Below are positions 25,534 to 35,694 of a DNA stretch of 64,000 nucleotides, piece by piece. The position numbers and the translations under genes are program-made. The notes beneath the pieces were generated by a model. The model searched no databases, was not told the origin of the DNA, and was given only the letters and a program-made list of their open reading frames with translations. Every line of letters begins with the position of its first letter. The stretch's first letter is position 1. The DNA comes from Cyanoderma ruficeps (taxonomy: Eukaryota > Chordata > Aves > Passeriformes > Timaliidae), in NCBI GenBank assembly GCA_008694505.1, contig VZDJ01007747.1:6041390-6105389 (forward strand), written 5' to 3'.

Positions 25534-25556
25534 CATTATCATTATTATCATTATTG
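25534..25556 (+). repeat. Short ATT/ATC microsatellite
   Basis: CATTAT and CATTATTAT units repeat over about 23 bases. This is an ordinary trinucleotide-type simple repeat. Confidence 0.85.
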
Positions 25557-28500
25557 TTTCTTCATAACTCATTTCCTTAAAGTGAAGCTGTGACCATTTG
25601 GTCATTTATTTAAGGAGAAATACTGTTAATCTGTCAATTCCATCATGCCTGAGAATACATGAAATTCATTCTCCTTGCATCTACCTACAAACTTGCTTAG
25701 TATAATATATTTTTTTAAATCATGCTTGGGATGTTAGTGGATTTTTTTTGGTAGCTTACATTAGAAATTCACCAAAGCTGGAGGCTTTTTAAGCCCATAG
25801 CCTCTTTTAATCAGTAAGCTATATGTATTTCAATTTACTGAGCAGTTTATTTTCTTTAAATTTATTTAAAAGGCCACCTTACCTAATTTTAAAAGTAAAA
25901 ATAAAATTAGTTTTATTTTCCAATAAAGGGCTGCAATTTCTTGTGGGCTGCTGCAATCTTTTTGCTCTGTTTCCAGGACAACTTCAATAAATGTCAGATG
26001 TAGAATGCCATGACATATAATGACATTGCTGCAGCAAAGCTTGTAAACTTGTCACGTGTGCCTTACACCTTTGTCACCAAAACTACCTGGGGAAAAAAAA
26101 AATCCAGTGTGTTTTAATTTCTTTTTACTTTCTTTCCTCCCCAGAGTGATCTCTTCTAGACACCATGCCTAATTCTTCTCTCTGATATATCAAGGTAAAT
26201 GAAGACTGAAAAGATCAGTGTCATACATGTAATAGTGTTGTCCTTGTTGAAGGAGAGAGGCTTTCTCCTGAGAATTGTGATGATTCAGCATTGGGTACTT
26301 ATTCTGGAAGAGTAATTTTTCATTTATATGTGAGGGGTTTTTGTTTGCTTGCTTTTTTGTTTTCTTTGTTTTGCTTTTGTTTTGTGTATTGTGGTGTTGC
26401 TTGGCTTATTTGAATTTTTTCTGTACTGATACATCCAAGGTATGAATTCCTTCAATTTCTCTGTATTCAATGTGTTCTTTCCTTTTGGGAAAGAGAATAT
26501 TGTGTCTTCAGAAAATTACATTAAAGTCTAGCATCAGTCACTTGGAACAAATCTCAGTGATTTCTGTCTGGAGAAGCAGCACAGACGTGGATCACATTTA
26601 GTCCAACCTGTTGTGTATCCTGAAGTTATATATAAACACATTAAGGATCAATTTGTTCACTCATGAGGTTGTCAAAGGAACTTAACTGACAAGAGCCACC
26701 ATTTAAATATCACCAGCTGCCTCCAAACAGTTGCAGAGACATCCATCTAGTGCTGCTGTCATGAATCTCTGTGCCTTCCCTGTGGCCTGCTGATAGCCAA
26801 GGGACAAAGTTTAAGCGACACCTTTGCCTCCTAGCTTTGGGAAGGGGAACTTTCACAGTGAGCTCCTGCCTCATATGTCAGGAGAGGTGGAGGCTGGACA
26901 GGACAGTGGGCAGGACAACCAACCCTTTGGATGGATTAAGAGAGAAAGGGAGAGTTTGACCTCCTGCAGAGCACCTTGTTGGAATATTTGTCAGTGTTTT
27001 AGGATGCCAGTGTCCCACTTCGAGAGCTTTCTGAAAATAAGGGTGTTGTCTATTCTGGGGGCAGGCTATAGAAAAGCAGAACTGTAAGCATGTTTTAATT
27101 TTTGTATATCGGTACTGCTACCTTGGAGCCCAGCTGGTGGGCAGTCTCTGGGGTTCACAGCGCATCTCCTCCAGGCTTTGTTTTATTTTTTTTCTTGTGT
27201 GGTATCTATAGCTTATCTCTATTTATATCTCAAGTGTTTTACATAAATTTTACAGGCAGCTGTAGCACTTCTACTGTGGAAAAATGAACATAATGTGGGA
27301 CTCACTTTCCTGGCCTTTTAAATCATGACTTTACGTGATTTTTCCCTGTAGAGTCACCATGTTAACACTTGTCTTTTTAAAAGTGATGTTTACATTTACT
27401 AATAGTAGCTATTTATACACTCATTGACCTGCTACTAGAGGGGAAACAAGTGTCTTCACTAAATAAAATCTTATTTGCACAATCTAGATGTTCAATAAAA
27501 CCCAATTTCCTATTTAACTAACATTCCTTGAATTTTGTAATTTTTAATTTGGTTTATCCTACTAATTGTTTGAAATCCTGATTTTTTAACTTGTGCATCC
27601 TTGTTTCTAGAGCGCCAGCAGTTTAAATGACTGTAAGAAGAGTCTGTTCTGTTTCTGCCACACAAGAGGCTGTGCATCTTTCACCTTTTATATGTGCATT
27701 TTTAAATGTGTATAACTCTAAAGAACTTGCAGTTCAGTGATAACCACATGCTAACTCAATACAAAATTTTTTAGCTATTAATTATTTTAATTGTGGCTTT
27801 ATAAAAAAATAAGAGCATTTTCATTAAACAAACAACATGGTATTCATTTCTAGTTTACTTTTGTGGATGTGTGGTGCTGGGAAATGATGTAGAACAAGAA
27901 TGTAGAATGCAGTATTAATATTCTTGTCATCTCCACAAATGAATGTGAGGTTTTCAAATTGTTCAAGGTGCCATGCTAGAGGGATTTTAATTCCTGATAT
28001 CTATTTACTTGAGTTTCTGCAATGCACAGCTTAGATGTCTTTTGTCCTTGGACTCTTCATGTGTATATGTATAAATAGCTTCCCGCAATGTTTACAGAAA
28101 TTTTGTATGGCAGCCACATCCATGTGGAGTAAGGGTGTGGTCTCTGCTGTGGATTTAATACAACTGTTTCTCAGTCCTTGAGAACTTTATCATCCCTACA
28201 TGACTTATTTGTCTTTTCTTCTCTCCTCTCCCCATCATTAAAAGAGTTTGCTTATTTTAATTAAATATTATAAGTGCAATGTTGTCAGCTCAGCTTAAAA
28301 TAAAAAGAAAAGCATATCATGGTGGGCAAAACAGAGGCAGAGCTCCATTGCACATTATGAGTGTATATGTGGTTTGGAATTACAAATGAATTTATGTGTC
28401 TGTTTAATACAGTGAAGTATTTTAAAGAAGAGGAGATACTGTACAAATTTTAAAAAAAGGATTTTTAGCCAATGGTGATCCTGCAAGAAAAGGTGGAAGT

Positions 28501-28573
28501 AAATATGAGAGAGGAACAGGAAAACTAAGATTTATTTTTTTTTTTTTAATTTAGAAACCTAAAGAACTGATGC
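25557..28573. other. AT-rich noncoding DNA, no gene recognised
   Basis: No gene recognised. A phrase resembling the minus-strand CR1 tail ('agtccaacctg') occurs near 26601, but its neighbours do not follow the CR1 consensus, so it is not called. T13 lies at 28535-28547 just before the next CR1. A T/G-rich patch is at 26335-26395. Confidence 0.6.
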
Positions 28574-29398
28574 TGAATCACAGAACAGTTAGGATTAGAA
28601 GGGATCTCTGGAGCTCATTTAGTCCAAACCCCCTGCCAAGGCAGCATCACCTCAAGCAGGTGACACAGGAACTCTTCCCGTTGAGTTTTAAACACCTCTA
28701 GAGAGAGAGACTCCGCAACCTCCCAGACAGCCTGTTCCAGTCCCCTGCCACCCTCAAAGTAAAGAAGTTCTTCCTCATGTTGCGGTGGAAGTTCTTGTGC
28801 TCATTACACCTTGTCCAGTCTCTGGGCACCACTGAAAAGAGTCCGGCACCACTCTCTTGACACCCACCTTTGAGATATTTAAGTGCATTGAGTATCCTCT
28901 CAGTCTTGTTTTTTCTGAACAGGCCCAGCTCCTGCAGTCTCTCATAAGAGAGATGCTTCCGACCTCCTCATCTTCCTTGAATTGCAGGGACTAGAATTGG
29001 ACACAGCACTGCAGATGTGGCCTCACTATGGCTAAGTAGAGTGGCAGGATCAATTCTCTGCTTGCTGCACTCTTCCCAAGGTACCCAAGGATCCCCTTGG
29101 CCCTCTTGGCCCCAAGGGCACTGCTGGCTCATGGACAGCTTGTTGCCCACCAAGGTTCCCAGCTCCTTCCCTGCAGAGCTGCTCTCTAGTAGGTCAGCCC
29201 CCAGTACCAGTACCAGCCTGTGCTGGCACTTGGGGTTATTTCTCCCCAGGTGTGGAACACTACACTTGCCTTTGTTGAACCTCATTAGGTTTCTCTCCAT
29301 CCAGCTCTCCAGCCTAGCAAGGTCCTGCTGAATGGCAGCACAGCCTTCCAGTGTATCAGCTTCCCCCAGTCAGTTTTATCACCTGCAAATTATTCTGA
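28574..29398 (-). mobile_element. CR1 LINE, RT C-terminus to 3' end, reverse
   Basis: This is a 5'-truncated CR1 copy in antisense orientation, about 825 bases. Its 3' terminus is at the low-coordinate end (complement of a TTCTGTGATT-type unit near 28575-28585), followed by the blocks 'ctcatttagtccaaaccccctgcc', 'cctgttccagtcccctgccaccctcaaagtaaagaagttcttcctcatgt' (split over 28729-28780) and 'gggcaccactgaaaagagtc'. On the minus strand, near 29300-29130, remnants of the C-terminal part of the reverse-transcriptase polyprotein are legible: 'MRFNKGKCSVPHLGRNNPK', 'GADLLESSSAGKELG' and 'NKLSMSQQC'. A 6-bp unit CCAGTA is duplicated at 29201-29216, adding extra Leu-Val residues. The protein is truncated and broken. 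The open frame on the plus strand over the same bases is a shadow. Confidence 0.96.
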
Positions 29399-32226
29399 AT
29401 TATCCTGTAAGGTATCAAAATACATTGATCTTGTGCCTCTGTAAAAAAATATTTTGGATTTTGTCATGGAACAATAATTAAAAAGCAAAATTGTGCTGAA
29501 AGGAAGCAGCCAGAGGGAATTCTTTAAAACAAAGTACATGAAGTAACGTTTGAGCCAGACTTGCACAACAGTGACTGCCAAGACTAACTATTGCTGTGTC
29601 TGTCAAATTTGGGAATGTAAATGTCATGCCAAAGATGAAAGAAACCTTCACAAAGAAGTAAGAAATTTCACTGTTGCCAGAACTACACAGGAGTTCATTT
29701 AGATGCTTTGCAAAATCTCACCCGGGTAATTCATGGTGAGAATTTAGAAAATGTGAGAGTGTAACTGTTAAAACTGTTGGAAAAAAATGATCATCTGAAG
29801 AGAATTATTTTACTAAAGGCAATCTTATGACCAAGCAGCTGATCATCAGTAAAGATTTTACCTTAAATATTTGACATGAAGCGACTTTTTATGGTTGATT
29901 TCCCAGACAGCTAGGAGTTAATAATGAGCTAGGGAGACAGCAGGGAGGTGACTGAGTTTTGCATTTGTCTGCCTCTTGTTGGTTTGGGGATGGTGCTTGC
30001 CCTCTGCTTCTCTGCTTTTATACTTTCACTTCTGGAACCTGGAAGACTATCTTATGGTTTAGGGGGGAGGGCAGGGCAGTTGTGCATGGCTGTGTTTGAA
30101 TTTTCTCCTCTTAAAGACAGACATGACTTTTGAAATTCAGAGAGTTGGAAAGTTGGAACTTGAAATAACATGCAGGTTGAATTTCTGTCATGTGGAACAT
30201 ATTTTACTCCACAGCAGATTTAGTGTAATACATGAAAGAAACCACCATTGCAAAATACTGTTATTGAGGTTTTCCTTGATTCTTTATGGGATTGCTCAAT
30301 CCTCATTGTTGGTCCACAATCATAGCTCCTAATATAGTATATATGTGAAGTTTTATAATGGTAGTTGGTCTGGGTGTAAATACAACAGTCTGAAATGCTG
30401 TGCTGTGCCTTTTGGTACCTTATAGCTGGTTTACACTGATATTGTAAATTTGTTGTTTTCCCACACCTAATTCTAATACATGTAGACTATAAATTGGCTT
30501 TACATAGAAATCTAGCATGAAGGAGCAGGTGGAAGAAGGAGCATAAAATATAGTAGCACAGTGGCAATTACTGTACCTACTTCCCAGCTAATAATGAGTT
30601 TTCATTCTTCAGTGAACAGAGAGCAAGTGAACTTAAAAAGTTAAAAACTTTTCAACTGTTGAAAAACACGGCTGCATCCACTGAAGAATAAGATCAAAGG
30701 AGATGCTTGAACAGTCTCTCTCTGAAGGCTGCTCAGTCACAGCCTTGCTTGTGGAACACAGAGCTTTGAACCCCTGCTCAGTTCTGGCAGCTGGCAGCAG
30801 TTTATGAGGCTGTATTTTAACCCTCCATCTGCCTTCCCAATGCTGTTTTTGGTCTGGTTCCATGGTATCTCAAGGATTAGCTGTGTGCATACTCCAACAG
30901 CTTTGCATGTCTCTTGGCAATATCCGGCTTTAAACTTAATACAGTGGGAGGTCATTCTTCCCATTGCTATGCTTCTTATTTGTTTAGATTTCATGCAGTC
31001 ACTGGATCTGCCACAAGCCTTAAATTCTTGCATGATTGGTTGGCCAGTGAGAGCACGTGTATAACTTACTGATAAGTGACACATTTTTGTCATTGTTTCC
31101 AGAGTGGTGTAGTTTGTTACGCCTGTCGTTTTGTGTTCAGTGGTAATCTCTTTCAGCTGTTGTATGCTAACGTGTCTTAATAAACTATTGCTTCAGACAA
31201 AGTACCTGAATAATTTCATTATGCTTATATAAACAATTATCTTGGTTGTTTTAACACTTATCTTTCTAAGTAGAGATGTTAAGGCACAGCTGAGATGAGA
31301 AAGCAGTAAACCAGTTTTCAGGGCTCAGATTTGTAGAGTGGGTACGTGCCCACCACCTCCCCCACACCCATACCCAGTGAGGATAATGGTACAAGAGTCA
31401 CCTAAGGAGGCTCAGAGTTGACATTGCCTTAAAAATTTCCATTGTGCGAGGATGTCTGTGAAATTTTATTTACTTGGCTTTGTACTTGCTAGAAAAAAAC
31501 CAGGTATTTGTCCAAAGGAAAGAAGAGAAAATATCTTCTGTGATAGCCCTTGTTGCTATAAAGAGATGTAAGGGCATCACAAGGAATTTTGACTCTGATC
31601 TAAGAAATATGTAAGAATTGACTAGTAAAAAATATTCTGTTTCCATTTCACTTTCCAGAAGTCCTACAAACATAACACTGTAAAAACTGTACTGAATATT
31701 ATCAAATAATTTTTAACAGCCTGTTACTTAAAAAAAGCTCTGCTCTGAATCATATGGTACTTAATCAGAATGAAATGTGTCAAGAAGCTCTTAACTCTTG
31801 CTGATGTTGCCAATTGTTTTTCTAGAGCATGACTCCTGGCTTTAAACTTGATGACTTCTTGAAATGCTGTTACAGTTTTACTTTATACAAATTTCTTTTA
31901 AGCCTGGCAATGTCTCGCTCTAATTTGGATTTCTTCTCCAATAACTTAACACTAAATAAATGCATTTCAGTCCTCTAACATTTAAGAATAGATAAACTAA
32001 TTTTCCCTACCTTGGAATAGCAGTATTTAGTTTAATCCTGAACATGCACAGTCACGCATTGGAAATGCCACTCACCCACTGCTAGCTCTTTCCAGGAAGA
32101 AACAAGAAATTTAATTCTAAGATTTCTGAAACCATTAGCCACTAGTCTCATGCGACTGTACAAAAAAGAAAGAAAGAAAAAAAGGTGCATAATTAACCAA
32201 AAAATTATGTGTTACTCAAAATTTGT
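29399..32226. other. AT-rich noncoding DNA, no gene recognised
   Basis: No gene recognised. Overlapping open frames at 30633-31093 on both strands (76-118 codons) show no domain and exclude each other as genes. An (AAAG)n run lies at 32165-32183. Confidence 0.6.
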
Positions 32227-32485
32227 ACGCATCTCAATTTGAAATTCACACAGGGTTTCCCACGTTTTTCAGATTCTGTGATGAATTTCCAGCTGATGCC
32301 CGGCTGTCACAGAGCGATGGCTCATGCCGTTGAGCCCAGCAGGGAGGCTGGAGGGCGGGGATCACACCGTGCTGTTCGCTTTGGTGACCACCGGGTGTCA
32401 TTCTAGGAGCAGGCTTTGGCCAGCCCTGGAGCACGACTGTGGCAGCAACGCTGGAGGCTTCACACTGTAATTTGCACAAAGTCGG
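32227..32485. promoter_or_regulatory. Isolated CpG-rich patch with a GC box
   Basis: About twelve CpG dinucleotides occur in roughly 260 bases of GC-rich sequence, whereas flanking kilobases contain almost none. A GC box, GGGCGGGG, is at 32353-32360, the type of site bound by SP/KLF factors. The patch matches no repeat I recognise. An open frame of 77 codons exists on the minus strand (32246-32479) and shorter ones on the plus strand, but none has a known motif. It could be a small orphan CpG island or alternative promoter, a young insertion not yet CpG-decayed, or a retrocopy fragment. The base composition is direct observation; the regulatory role is inference. Confidence 0.35.
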
Positions 32486-33589
32486 CCTCTAAAGTAATGA
32501 TTATTTACCTTATGTATCTATTTTTTTAACAAAATACTTATTCTAAAGGATAATCAGTGTTGTTAACTTCCATCTCTGCATTCAGAATGTGAAACGCTGG
32601 GATGTAACAAAAAATACTGAGGGAATCAAAGGCATTTATGTTAAGATGTTCTGTAAATGCTACACATGCAGCTAGGGAGAATTCTGCATCTACCCATCAA
32701 ATTTGCATAAACTTTAATACAGCGTTTGTGAAGATTTTAATGTGTATTTTCAATTACTGTTTCGTGGGCAGCTGTTTTGAATCTGTACATAACTGACATT
32801 TTACAATTAAAGTGCAGGAAGAATGAGGAGGCAGCATGACTTTTAGACAGAAAAAAAATAATCCCTTGGCAGTTGATTCTTTTTTCCCCCCAAGTCATGT
32901 CCAATAGAGAGGGAAACCCTTGGAAAGGTCCATAGCACCAAATAAGGCACCAATATGGGCTTAGGTGGGTGTTATACTGAAGAATGAATTCAGTGTTTAA
33001 CATATTGTTGGACTTGTTTTAAATCATTTTTAGGAGGGGTTCATCTGGAAGAATGAGCAAGAGGGCGCACTGGATATCTTCAAGAACAGAAATGGTAGCA
33101 TGAGCAGAACATGTGAAGAAAAGGAGATGAAAGGTTTAATGAAGTGGAGTAAGGTGCATAAGGCAATAAGAACAGATTTTGGTTCTCAGGGCAGAGAGTT
33201 ATGGTGCTTTAAAAGTGAAAATGTGAAGCCTGAACTTAAAGCTGGAAGAAAACTGGGTTGCAAACAGGAGTAGGAGTCAGGATATTAGAGAGCACTTTCA
33301 ATGTACTGTAATGAGGGGAAAAAAGGGTTGTTTTGTCCTGTATGCCCCTGTTTATCTTCAGCTTAGCATATTTGCTTCTTTAAGTGGTAAAATATAATGA
33401 AGCTTTGTGTCAATCCTAATAAATAAATCTGGAGACCCATGTAGAATGCTAATAAATTGCTGAGAAGTTTTTCAGGAAAACTGGGAATGAACTCATAGTG
33501 AGGCTTTTCCAGTAACATGTACCTGAATCTAAGGTAGCATTGGAATTATTGCTCCATGTTGCATATGATCCTTAAAAAAAACCAAAAAA
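32486..33589. other. AT-rich noncoding DNA, no gene recognised
   Basis: Nothing recognised. The longest frame is 88 codons on the minus strand (32737-33003), without domain features. An A-rich run lies just upstream of the C-rich motif at 33590. Confidence 0.65.
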
Positions 33590-33609
33590 CCCAAACCCTC
33601 CCACCCCCC
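33590..33609 (-). other. Canonical G-quadruplex motif
   Basis: On the minus strand the sequence reads GGGGGGTGGGAGGGTTTGGG: four G tracts of at least three with loops of one, one and three bases. Short loops of this kind are known to favour stable quadruplexes. It sits about 155 bases upstream of the rearranged CR1. No gene promoter is evident beside it. Confidence 0.85.
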
Positions 33610-33764
33610 TCATGAAATGTTAGTTCTTATTAATTCTACTTGGCATTTATCCCTCAACAAAGATACCTGGTGTTTAATTTTTACATGTACTTGTATATAA
33701 TTATATAAAAAGTCACATATTTAAATGGTTTTCTTCCTAGGTGGCACACAGAGACCTGCCAACT

Positions 33765-34140
33765 CCATCTTGACCTACAGAATTAAAACCATTGCCCTTT
33801 GTCCTGTCACTGTCTGCCCATTTAAAATTGCCTCTCCTTTTCATAAAACCCTTTTAGCTACTGGAAGGCTGCAATGTGGCAATGGTTTCAAACTGAAAGA
33901 GAACAGGTTTAGATGAGCTATTCGGAAGAAAATCTTTACTGTGAAGCTGGTGAGACACTGGAACAGGTTGCCCAGGGAAATTGTGCCTGCCCCATTCCTG
34001 GAGGTGTTCTGGGTCAGGTTGGGGGCCTGAGCAACCTGATCTAGTAAATGGCATCCCTGCTCATGGCAAGGATGGGGATGGGCTGGAACTAGGTGATCTT
34101 TAAAGGTCTTGTCCAACCCAAGCCATACTATGATTCTGTG
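33765..34140 (+). mobile_element. CR1 LINE with inverted 5' part
   Basis: From about 33876 to 34140 the sequence is a sense-strand CR1 3' end: 'ggcaatggtttcaaactgaaaga', 'gagacactggaacaggttgccc', 'gagcaacctgatctag' and the terminal 'ctatgattctgtga'. From about 33783 (possibly 33765) to 33876 it is the reverse complement of the CR1 region immediately 5' of this block: 'accattgccctttgtcctgtcac' and 'tagctactggaaggctgcaatg'. The inverted and direct parts meet near the same consensus position, around the 'ggcaatgg' block, with only a small overlap. That is the expected structure of a twin-primed LINE insertion, although a later inversion or two nested copies are possible. It encodes no protein. 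Confidence 0.9.
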
Positions 34141-35671
34141 AATGCCCAGAGGCTGTCAGGGAGCAGATATTTTTGGTCTTGATAGGCTGAGAGCAAGTTT
34201 TATGATGAGTTGATATGATGCAGGGGGTTTTGGGGTGTTGGTTGGAGAAGGGCAGACACATTTGTCTTCCCTGTGGAGGCTGATACTCTTCCTGCCATCT
34301 TTGAGCTGAAATAGTTCTCATACTTAAAATTCCCAAATGCAGCTGGGTTAATGTAAAGATTTTTTCTGAAGCAGCTGTGCTTTGGACTTGTGATTGTCCA
34401 AAAACTTGTGATTTAAGTGAAATACAAAGTTTGGGTTTTGGTTGGATCAGACAAAGGAGCATTACATTTTTTTGTCATTTCATTACGGTTGCATTTCTAG
34501 TAGTGTCAGATCTTGAAAACTTGCCTCCTTTTGAACTGTCATATCTACAGTTTTCTTCTGAAGGTACTTCCACAAGAATATGGAGTAAGGCTCTCAAATA
34601 AATTGGTCTCATTTGAGCTGTTTTTACATTGGAAAATTAGTAGTTTTTAAAACCCACATTTCAGAAAATATTTGTGCCCGTATTCTTTGTGCTTTCTTGT
34701 CTGTACCATGCTATCTGAGAATCAGCTCATATTGGGTTAATCAAGATGATTACTCTCTCATGTGATGCTTTTCTTTCTCCTCTCTTTTGCCTCCCAAATT
34801 TCTCTCCAGGAAGAAAATGGTGTATATTATAATCTGGACATTTAAAAGGTACATACACATGCTACTGAGCAGGTGTTAGAGATAGCAAAGCCAAAGTGGC
34901 ATGTGAATTTAATTCAGAAGAGACATTCCTTACAAAAGTTACTGATGTGAGGGAATGCTGATTTTAATTCAGGCCAGAATCTGCTTTCTGGGGATTTTGG
35001 ACATCTTATGTGTCAGGCTTTTGATGGTTTGAAGGAAAACTCAGGAGACTCAAAACCAGCTGGATGGCAGCTGAAACAACTGTCATCTCTCAACAGCTGA
35101 AAGTCACAAAACTGATAAACACAGGAATCCGGCAGGAGTGTAGTGTCAGTGGCACCTGAGGGACAAGAGGGTGAATCAGCCAGGTGTGGCTGAGCAGTTT
35201 AATACCCAATGGCACAGCACTGCGCTACCAGCTGCTCCAGAACCTTTTCTCTGCACGATAACATACTCCTCTGTTTCAACTAGCTCATTTTAATTAAGGT
35301 ATGAAGTCATTTAAGTATTTCTTTGGCAAAAACAATATGATCAGTGATTGTGAATGATCTTACTGCTGCTATTTTCCAAGTTTTAGTGCTCTATTAAAAA
35401 TCACTCTGTGGTATTTCTAATCACTGCTTTAAAGATTGTCACTTGTACTGCCAATAAAGTTGCTTACTGGAATAATGCCATCAAGAAAATACAAGCTACA
35501 TCTATTCAATGGCTATGGATAAGAGACTAGAGGTTGATATCAGATTTTAAAATGCATGTTGGTGTTCCTGTTCCCTCCAAGGTTTTTATTATTTTTTGTG
35601 TGTTCTCCTGGATGCATGCCACCTGTTTGGGAGTGGAAGCATTTGTCAGCTTCATTTTGCCAGGGGTATTG
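34141..35671. other. Noncoding DNA, no gene recognised
   Basis: No gene recognised. The stretch near 35040-35260 is less AT-rich and has a CCAAT box-like site near 35206, but it matches no LTR or repeat I know. A minus-strand frame (34100-34462) begins inside the CR1 tail and is not a gene. Confidence 0.6.
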
Positions 35672-35694
35672 CTGTGTATTATAATAATACACAG
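35672..35694. repeat. 23-bp near-perfect palindrome
   Basis: The arms CTGTGTATTAT (35672-35682) and ATAATACACAG (35684-35694) are exact reverse complements around a single A. There is no associated element. It could bind a dimeric factor or be chance. Confidence 0.9.

Noticed and set aside
26590..26625. Possible minus-strand CR1 tail ('agtccaacctg')
   Set aside because: The bases on either side do not follow the CR1 consensus.
29017..29331. 104-codon frame on the plus strand
   Set aside because: Antisense shadow of the minus-strand CR1 copy.
30737..31093. 118-codon frame on minus and 86-codon frame on plus
   Set aside because: Mutually overlapping frames on opposite strands without motifs; chance.
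35040..35260. Possible LTR with a CCAAT-like site
   Set aside because: No matching LTR family recalled, and no terminal TG/CA pair with flanking duplication found.
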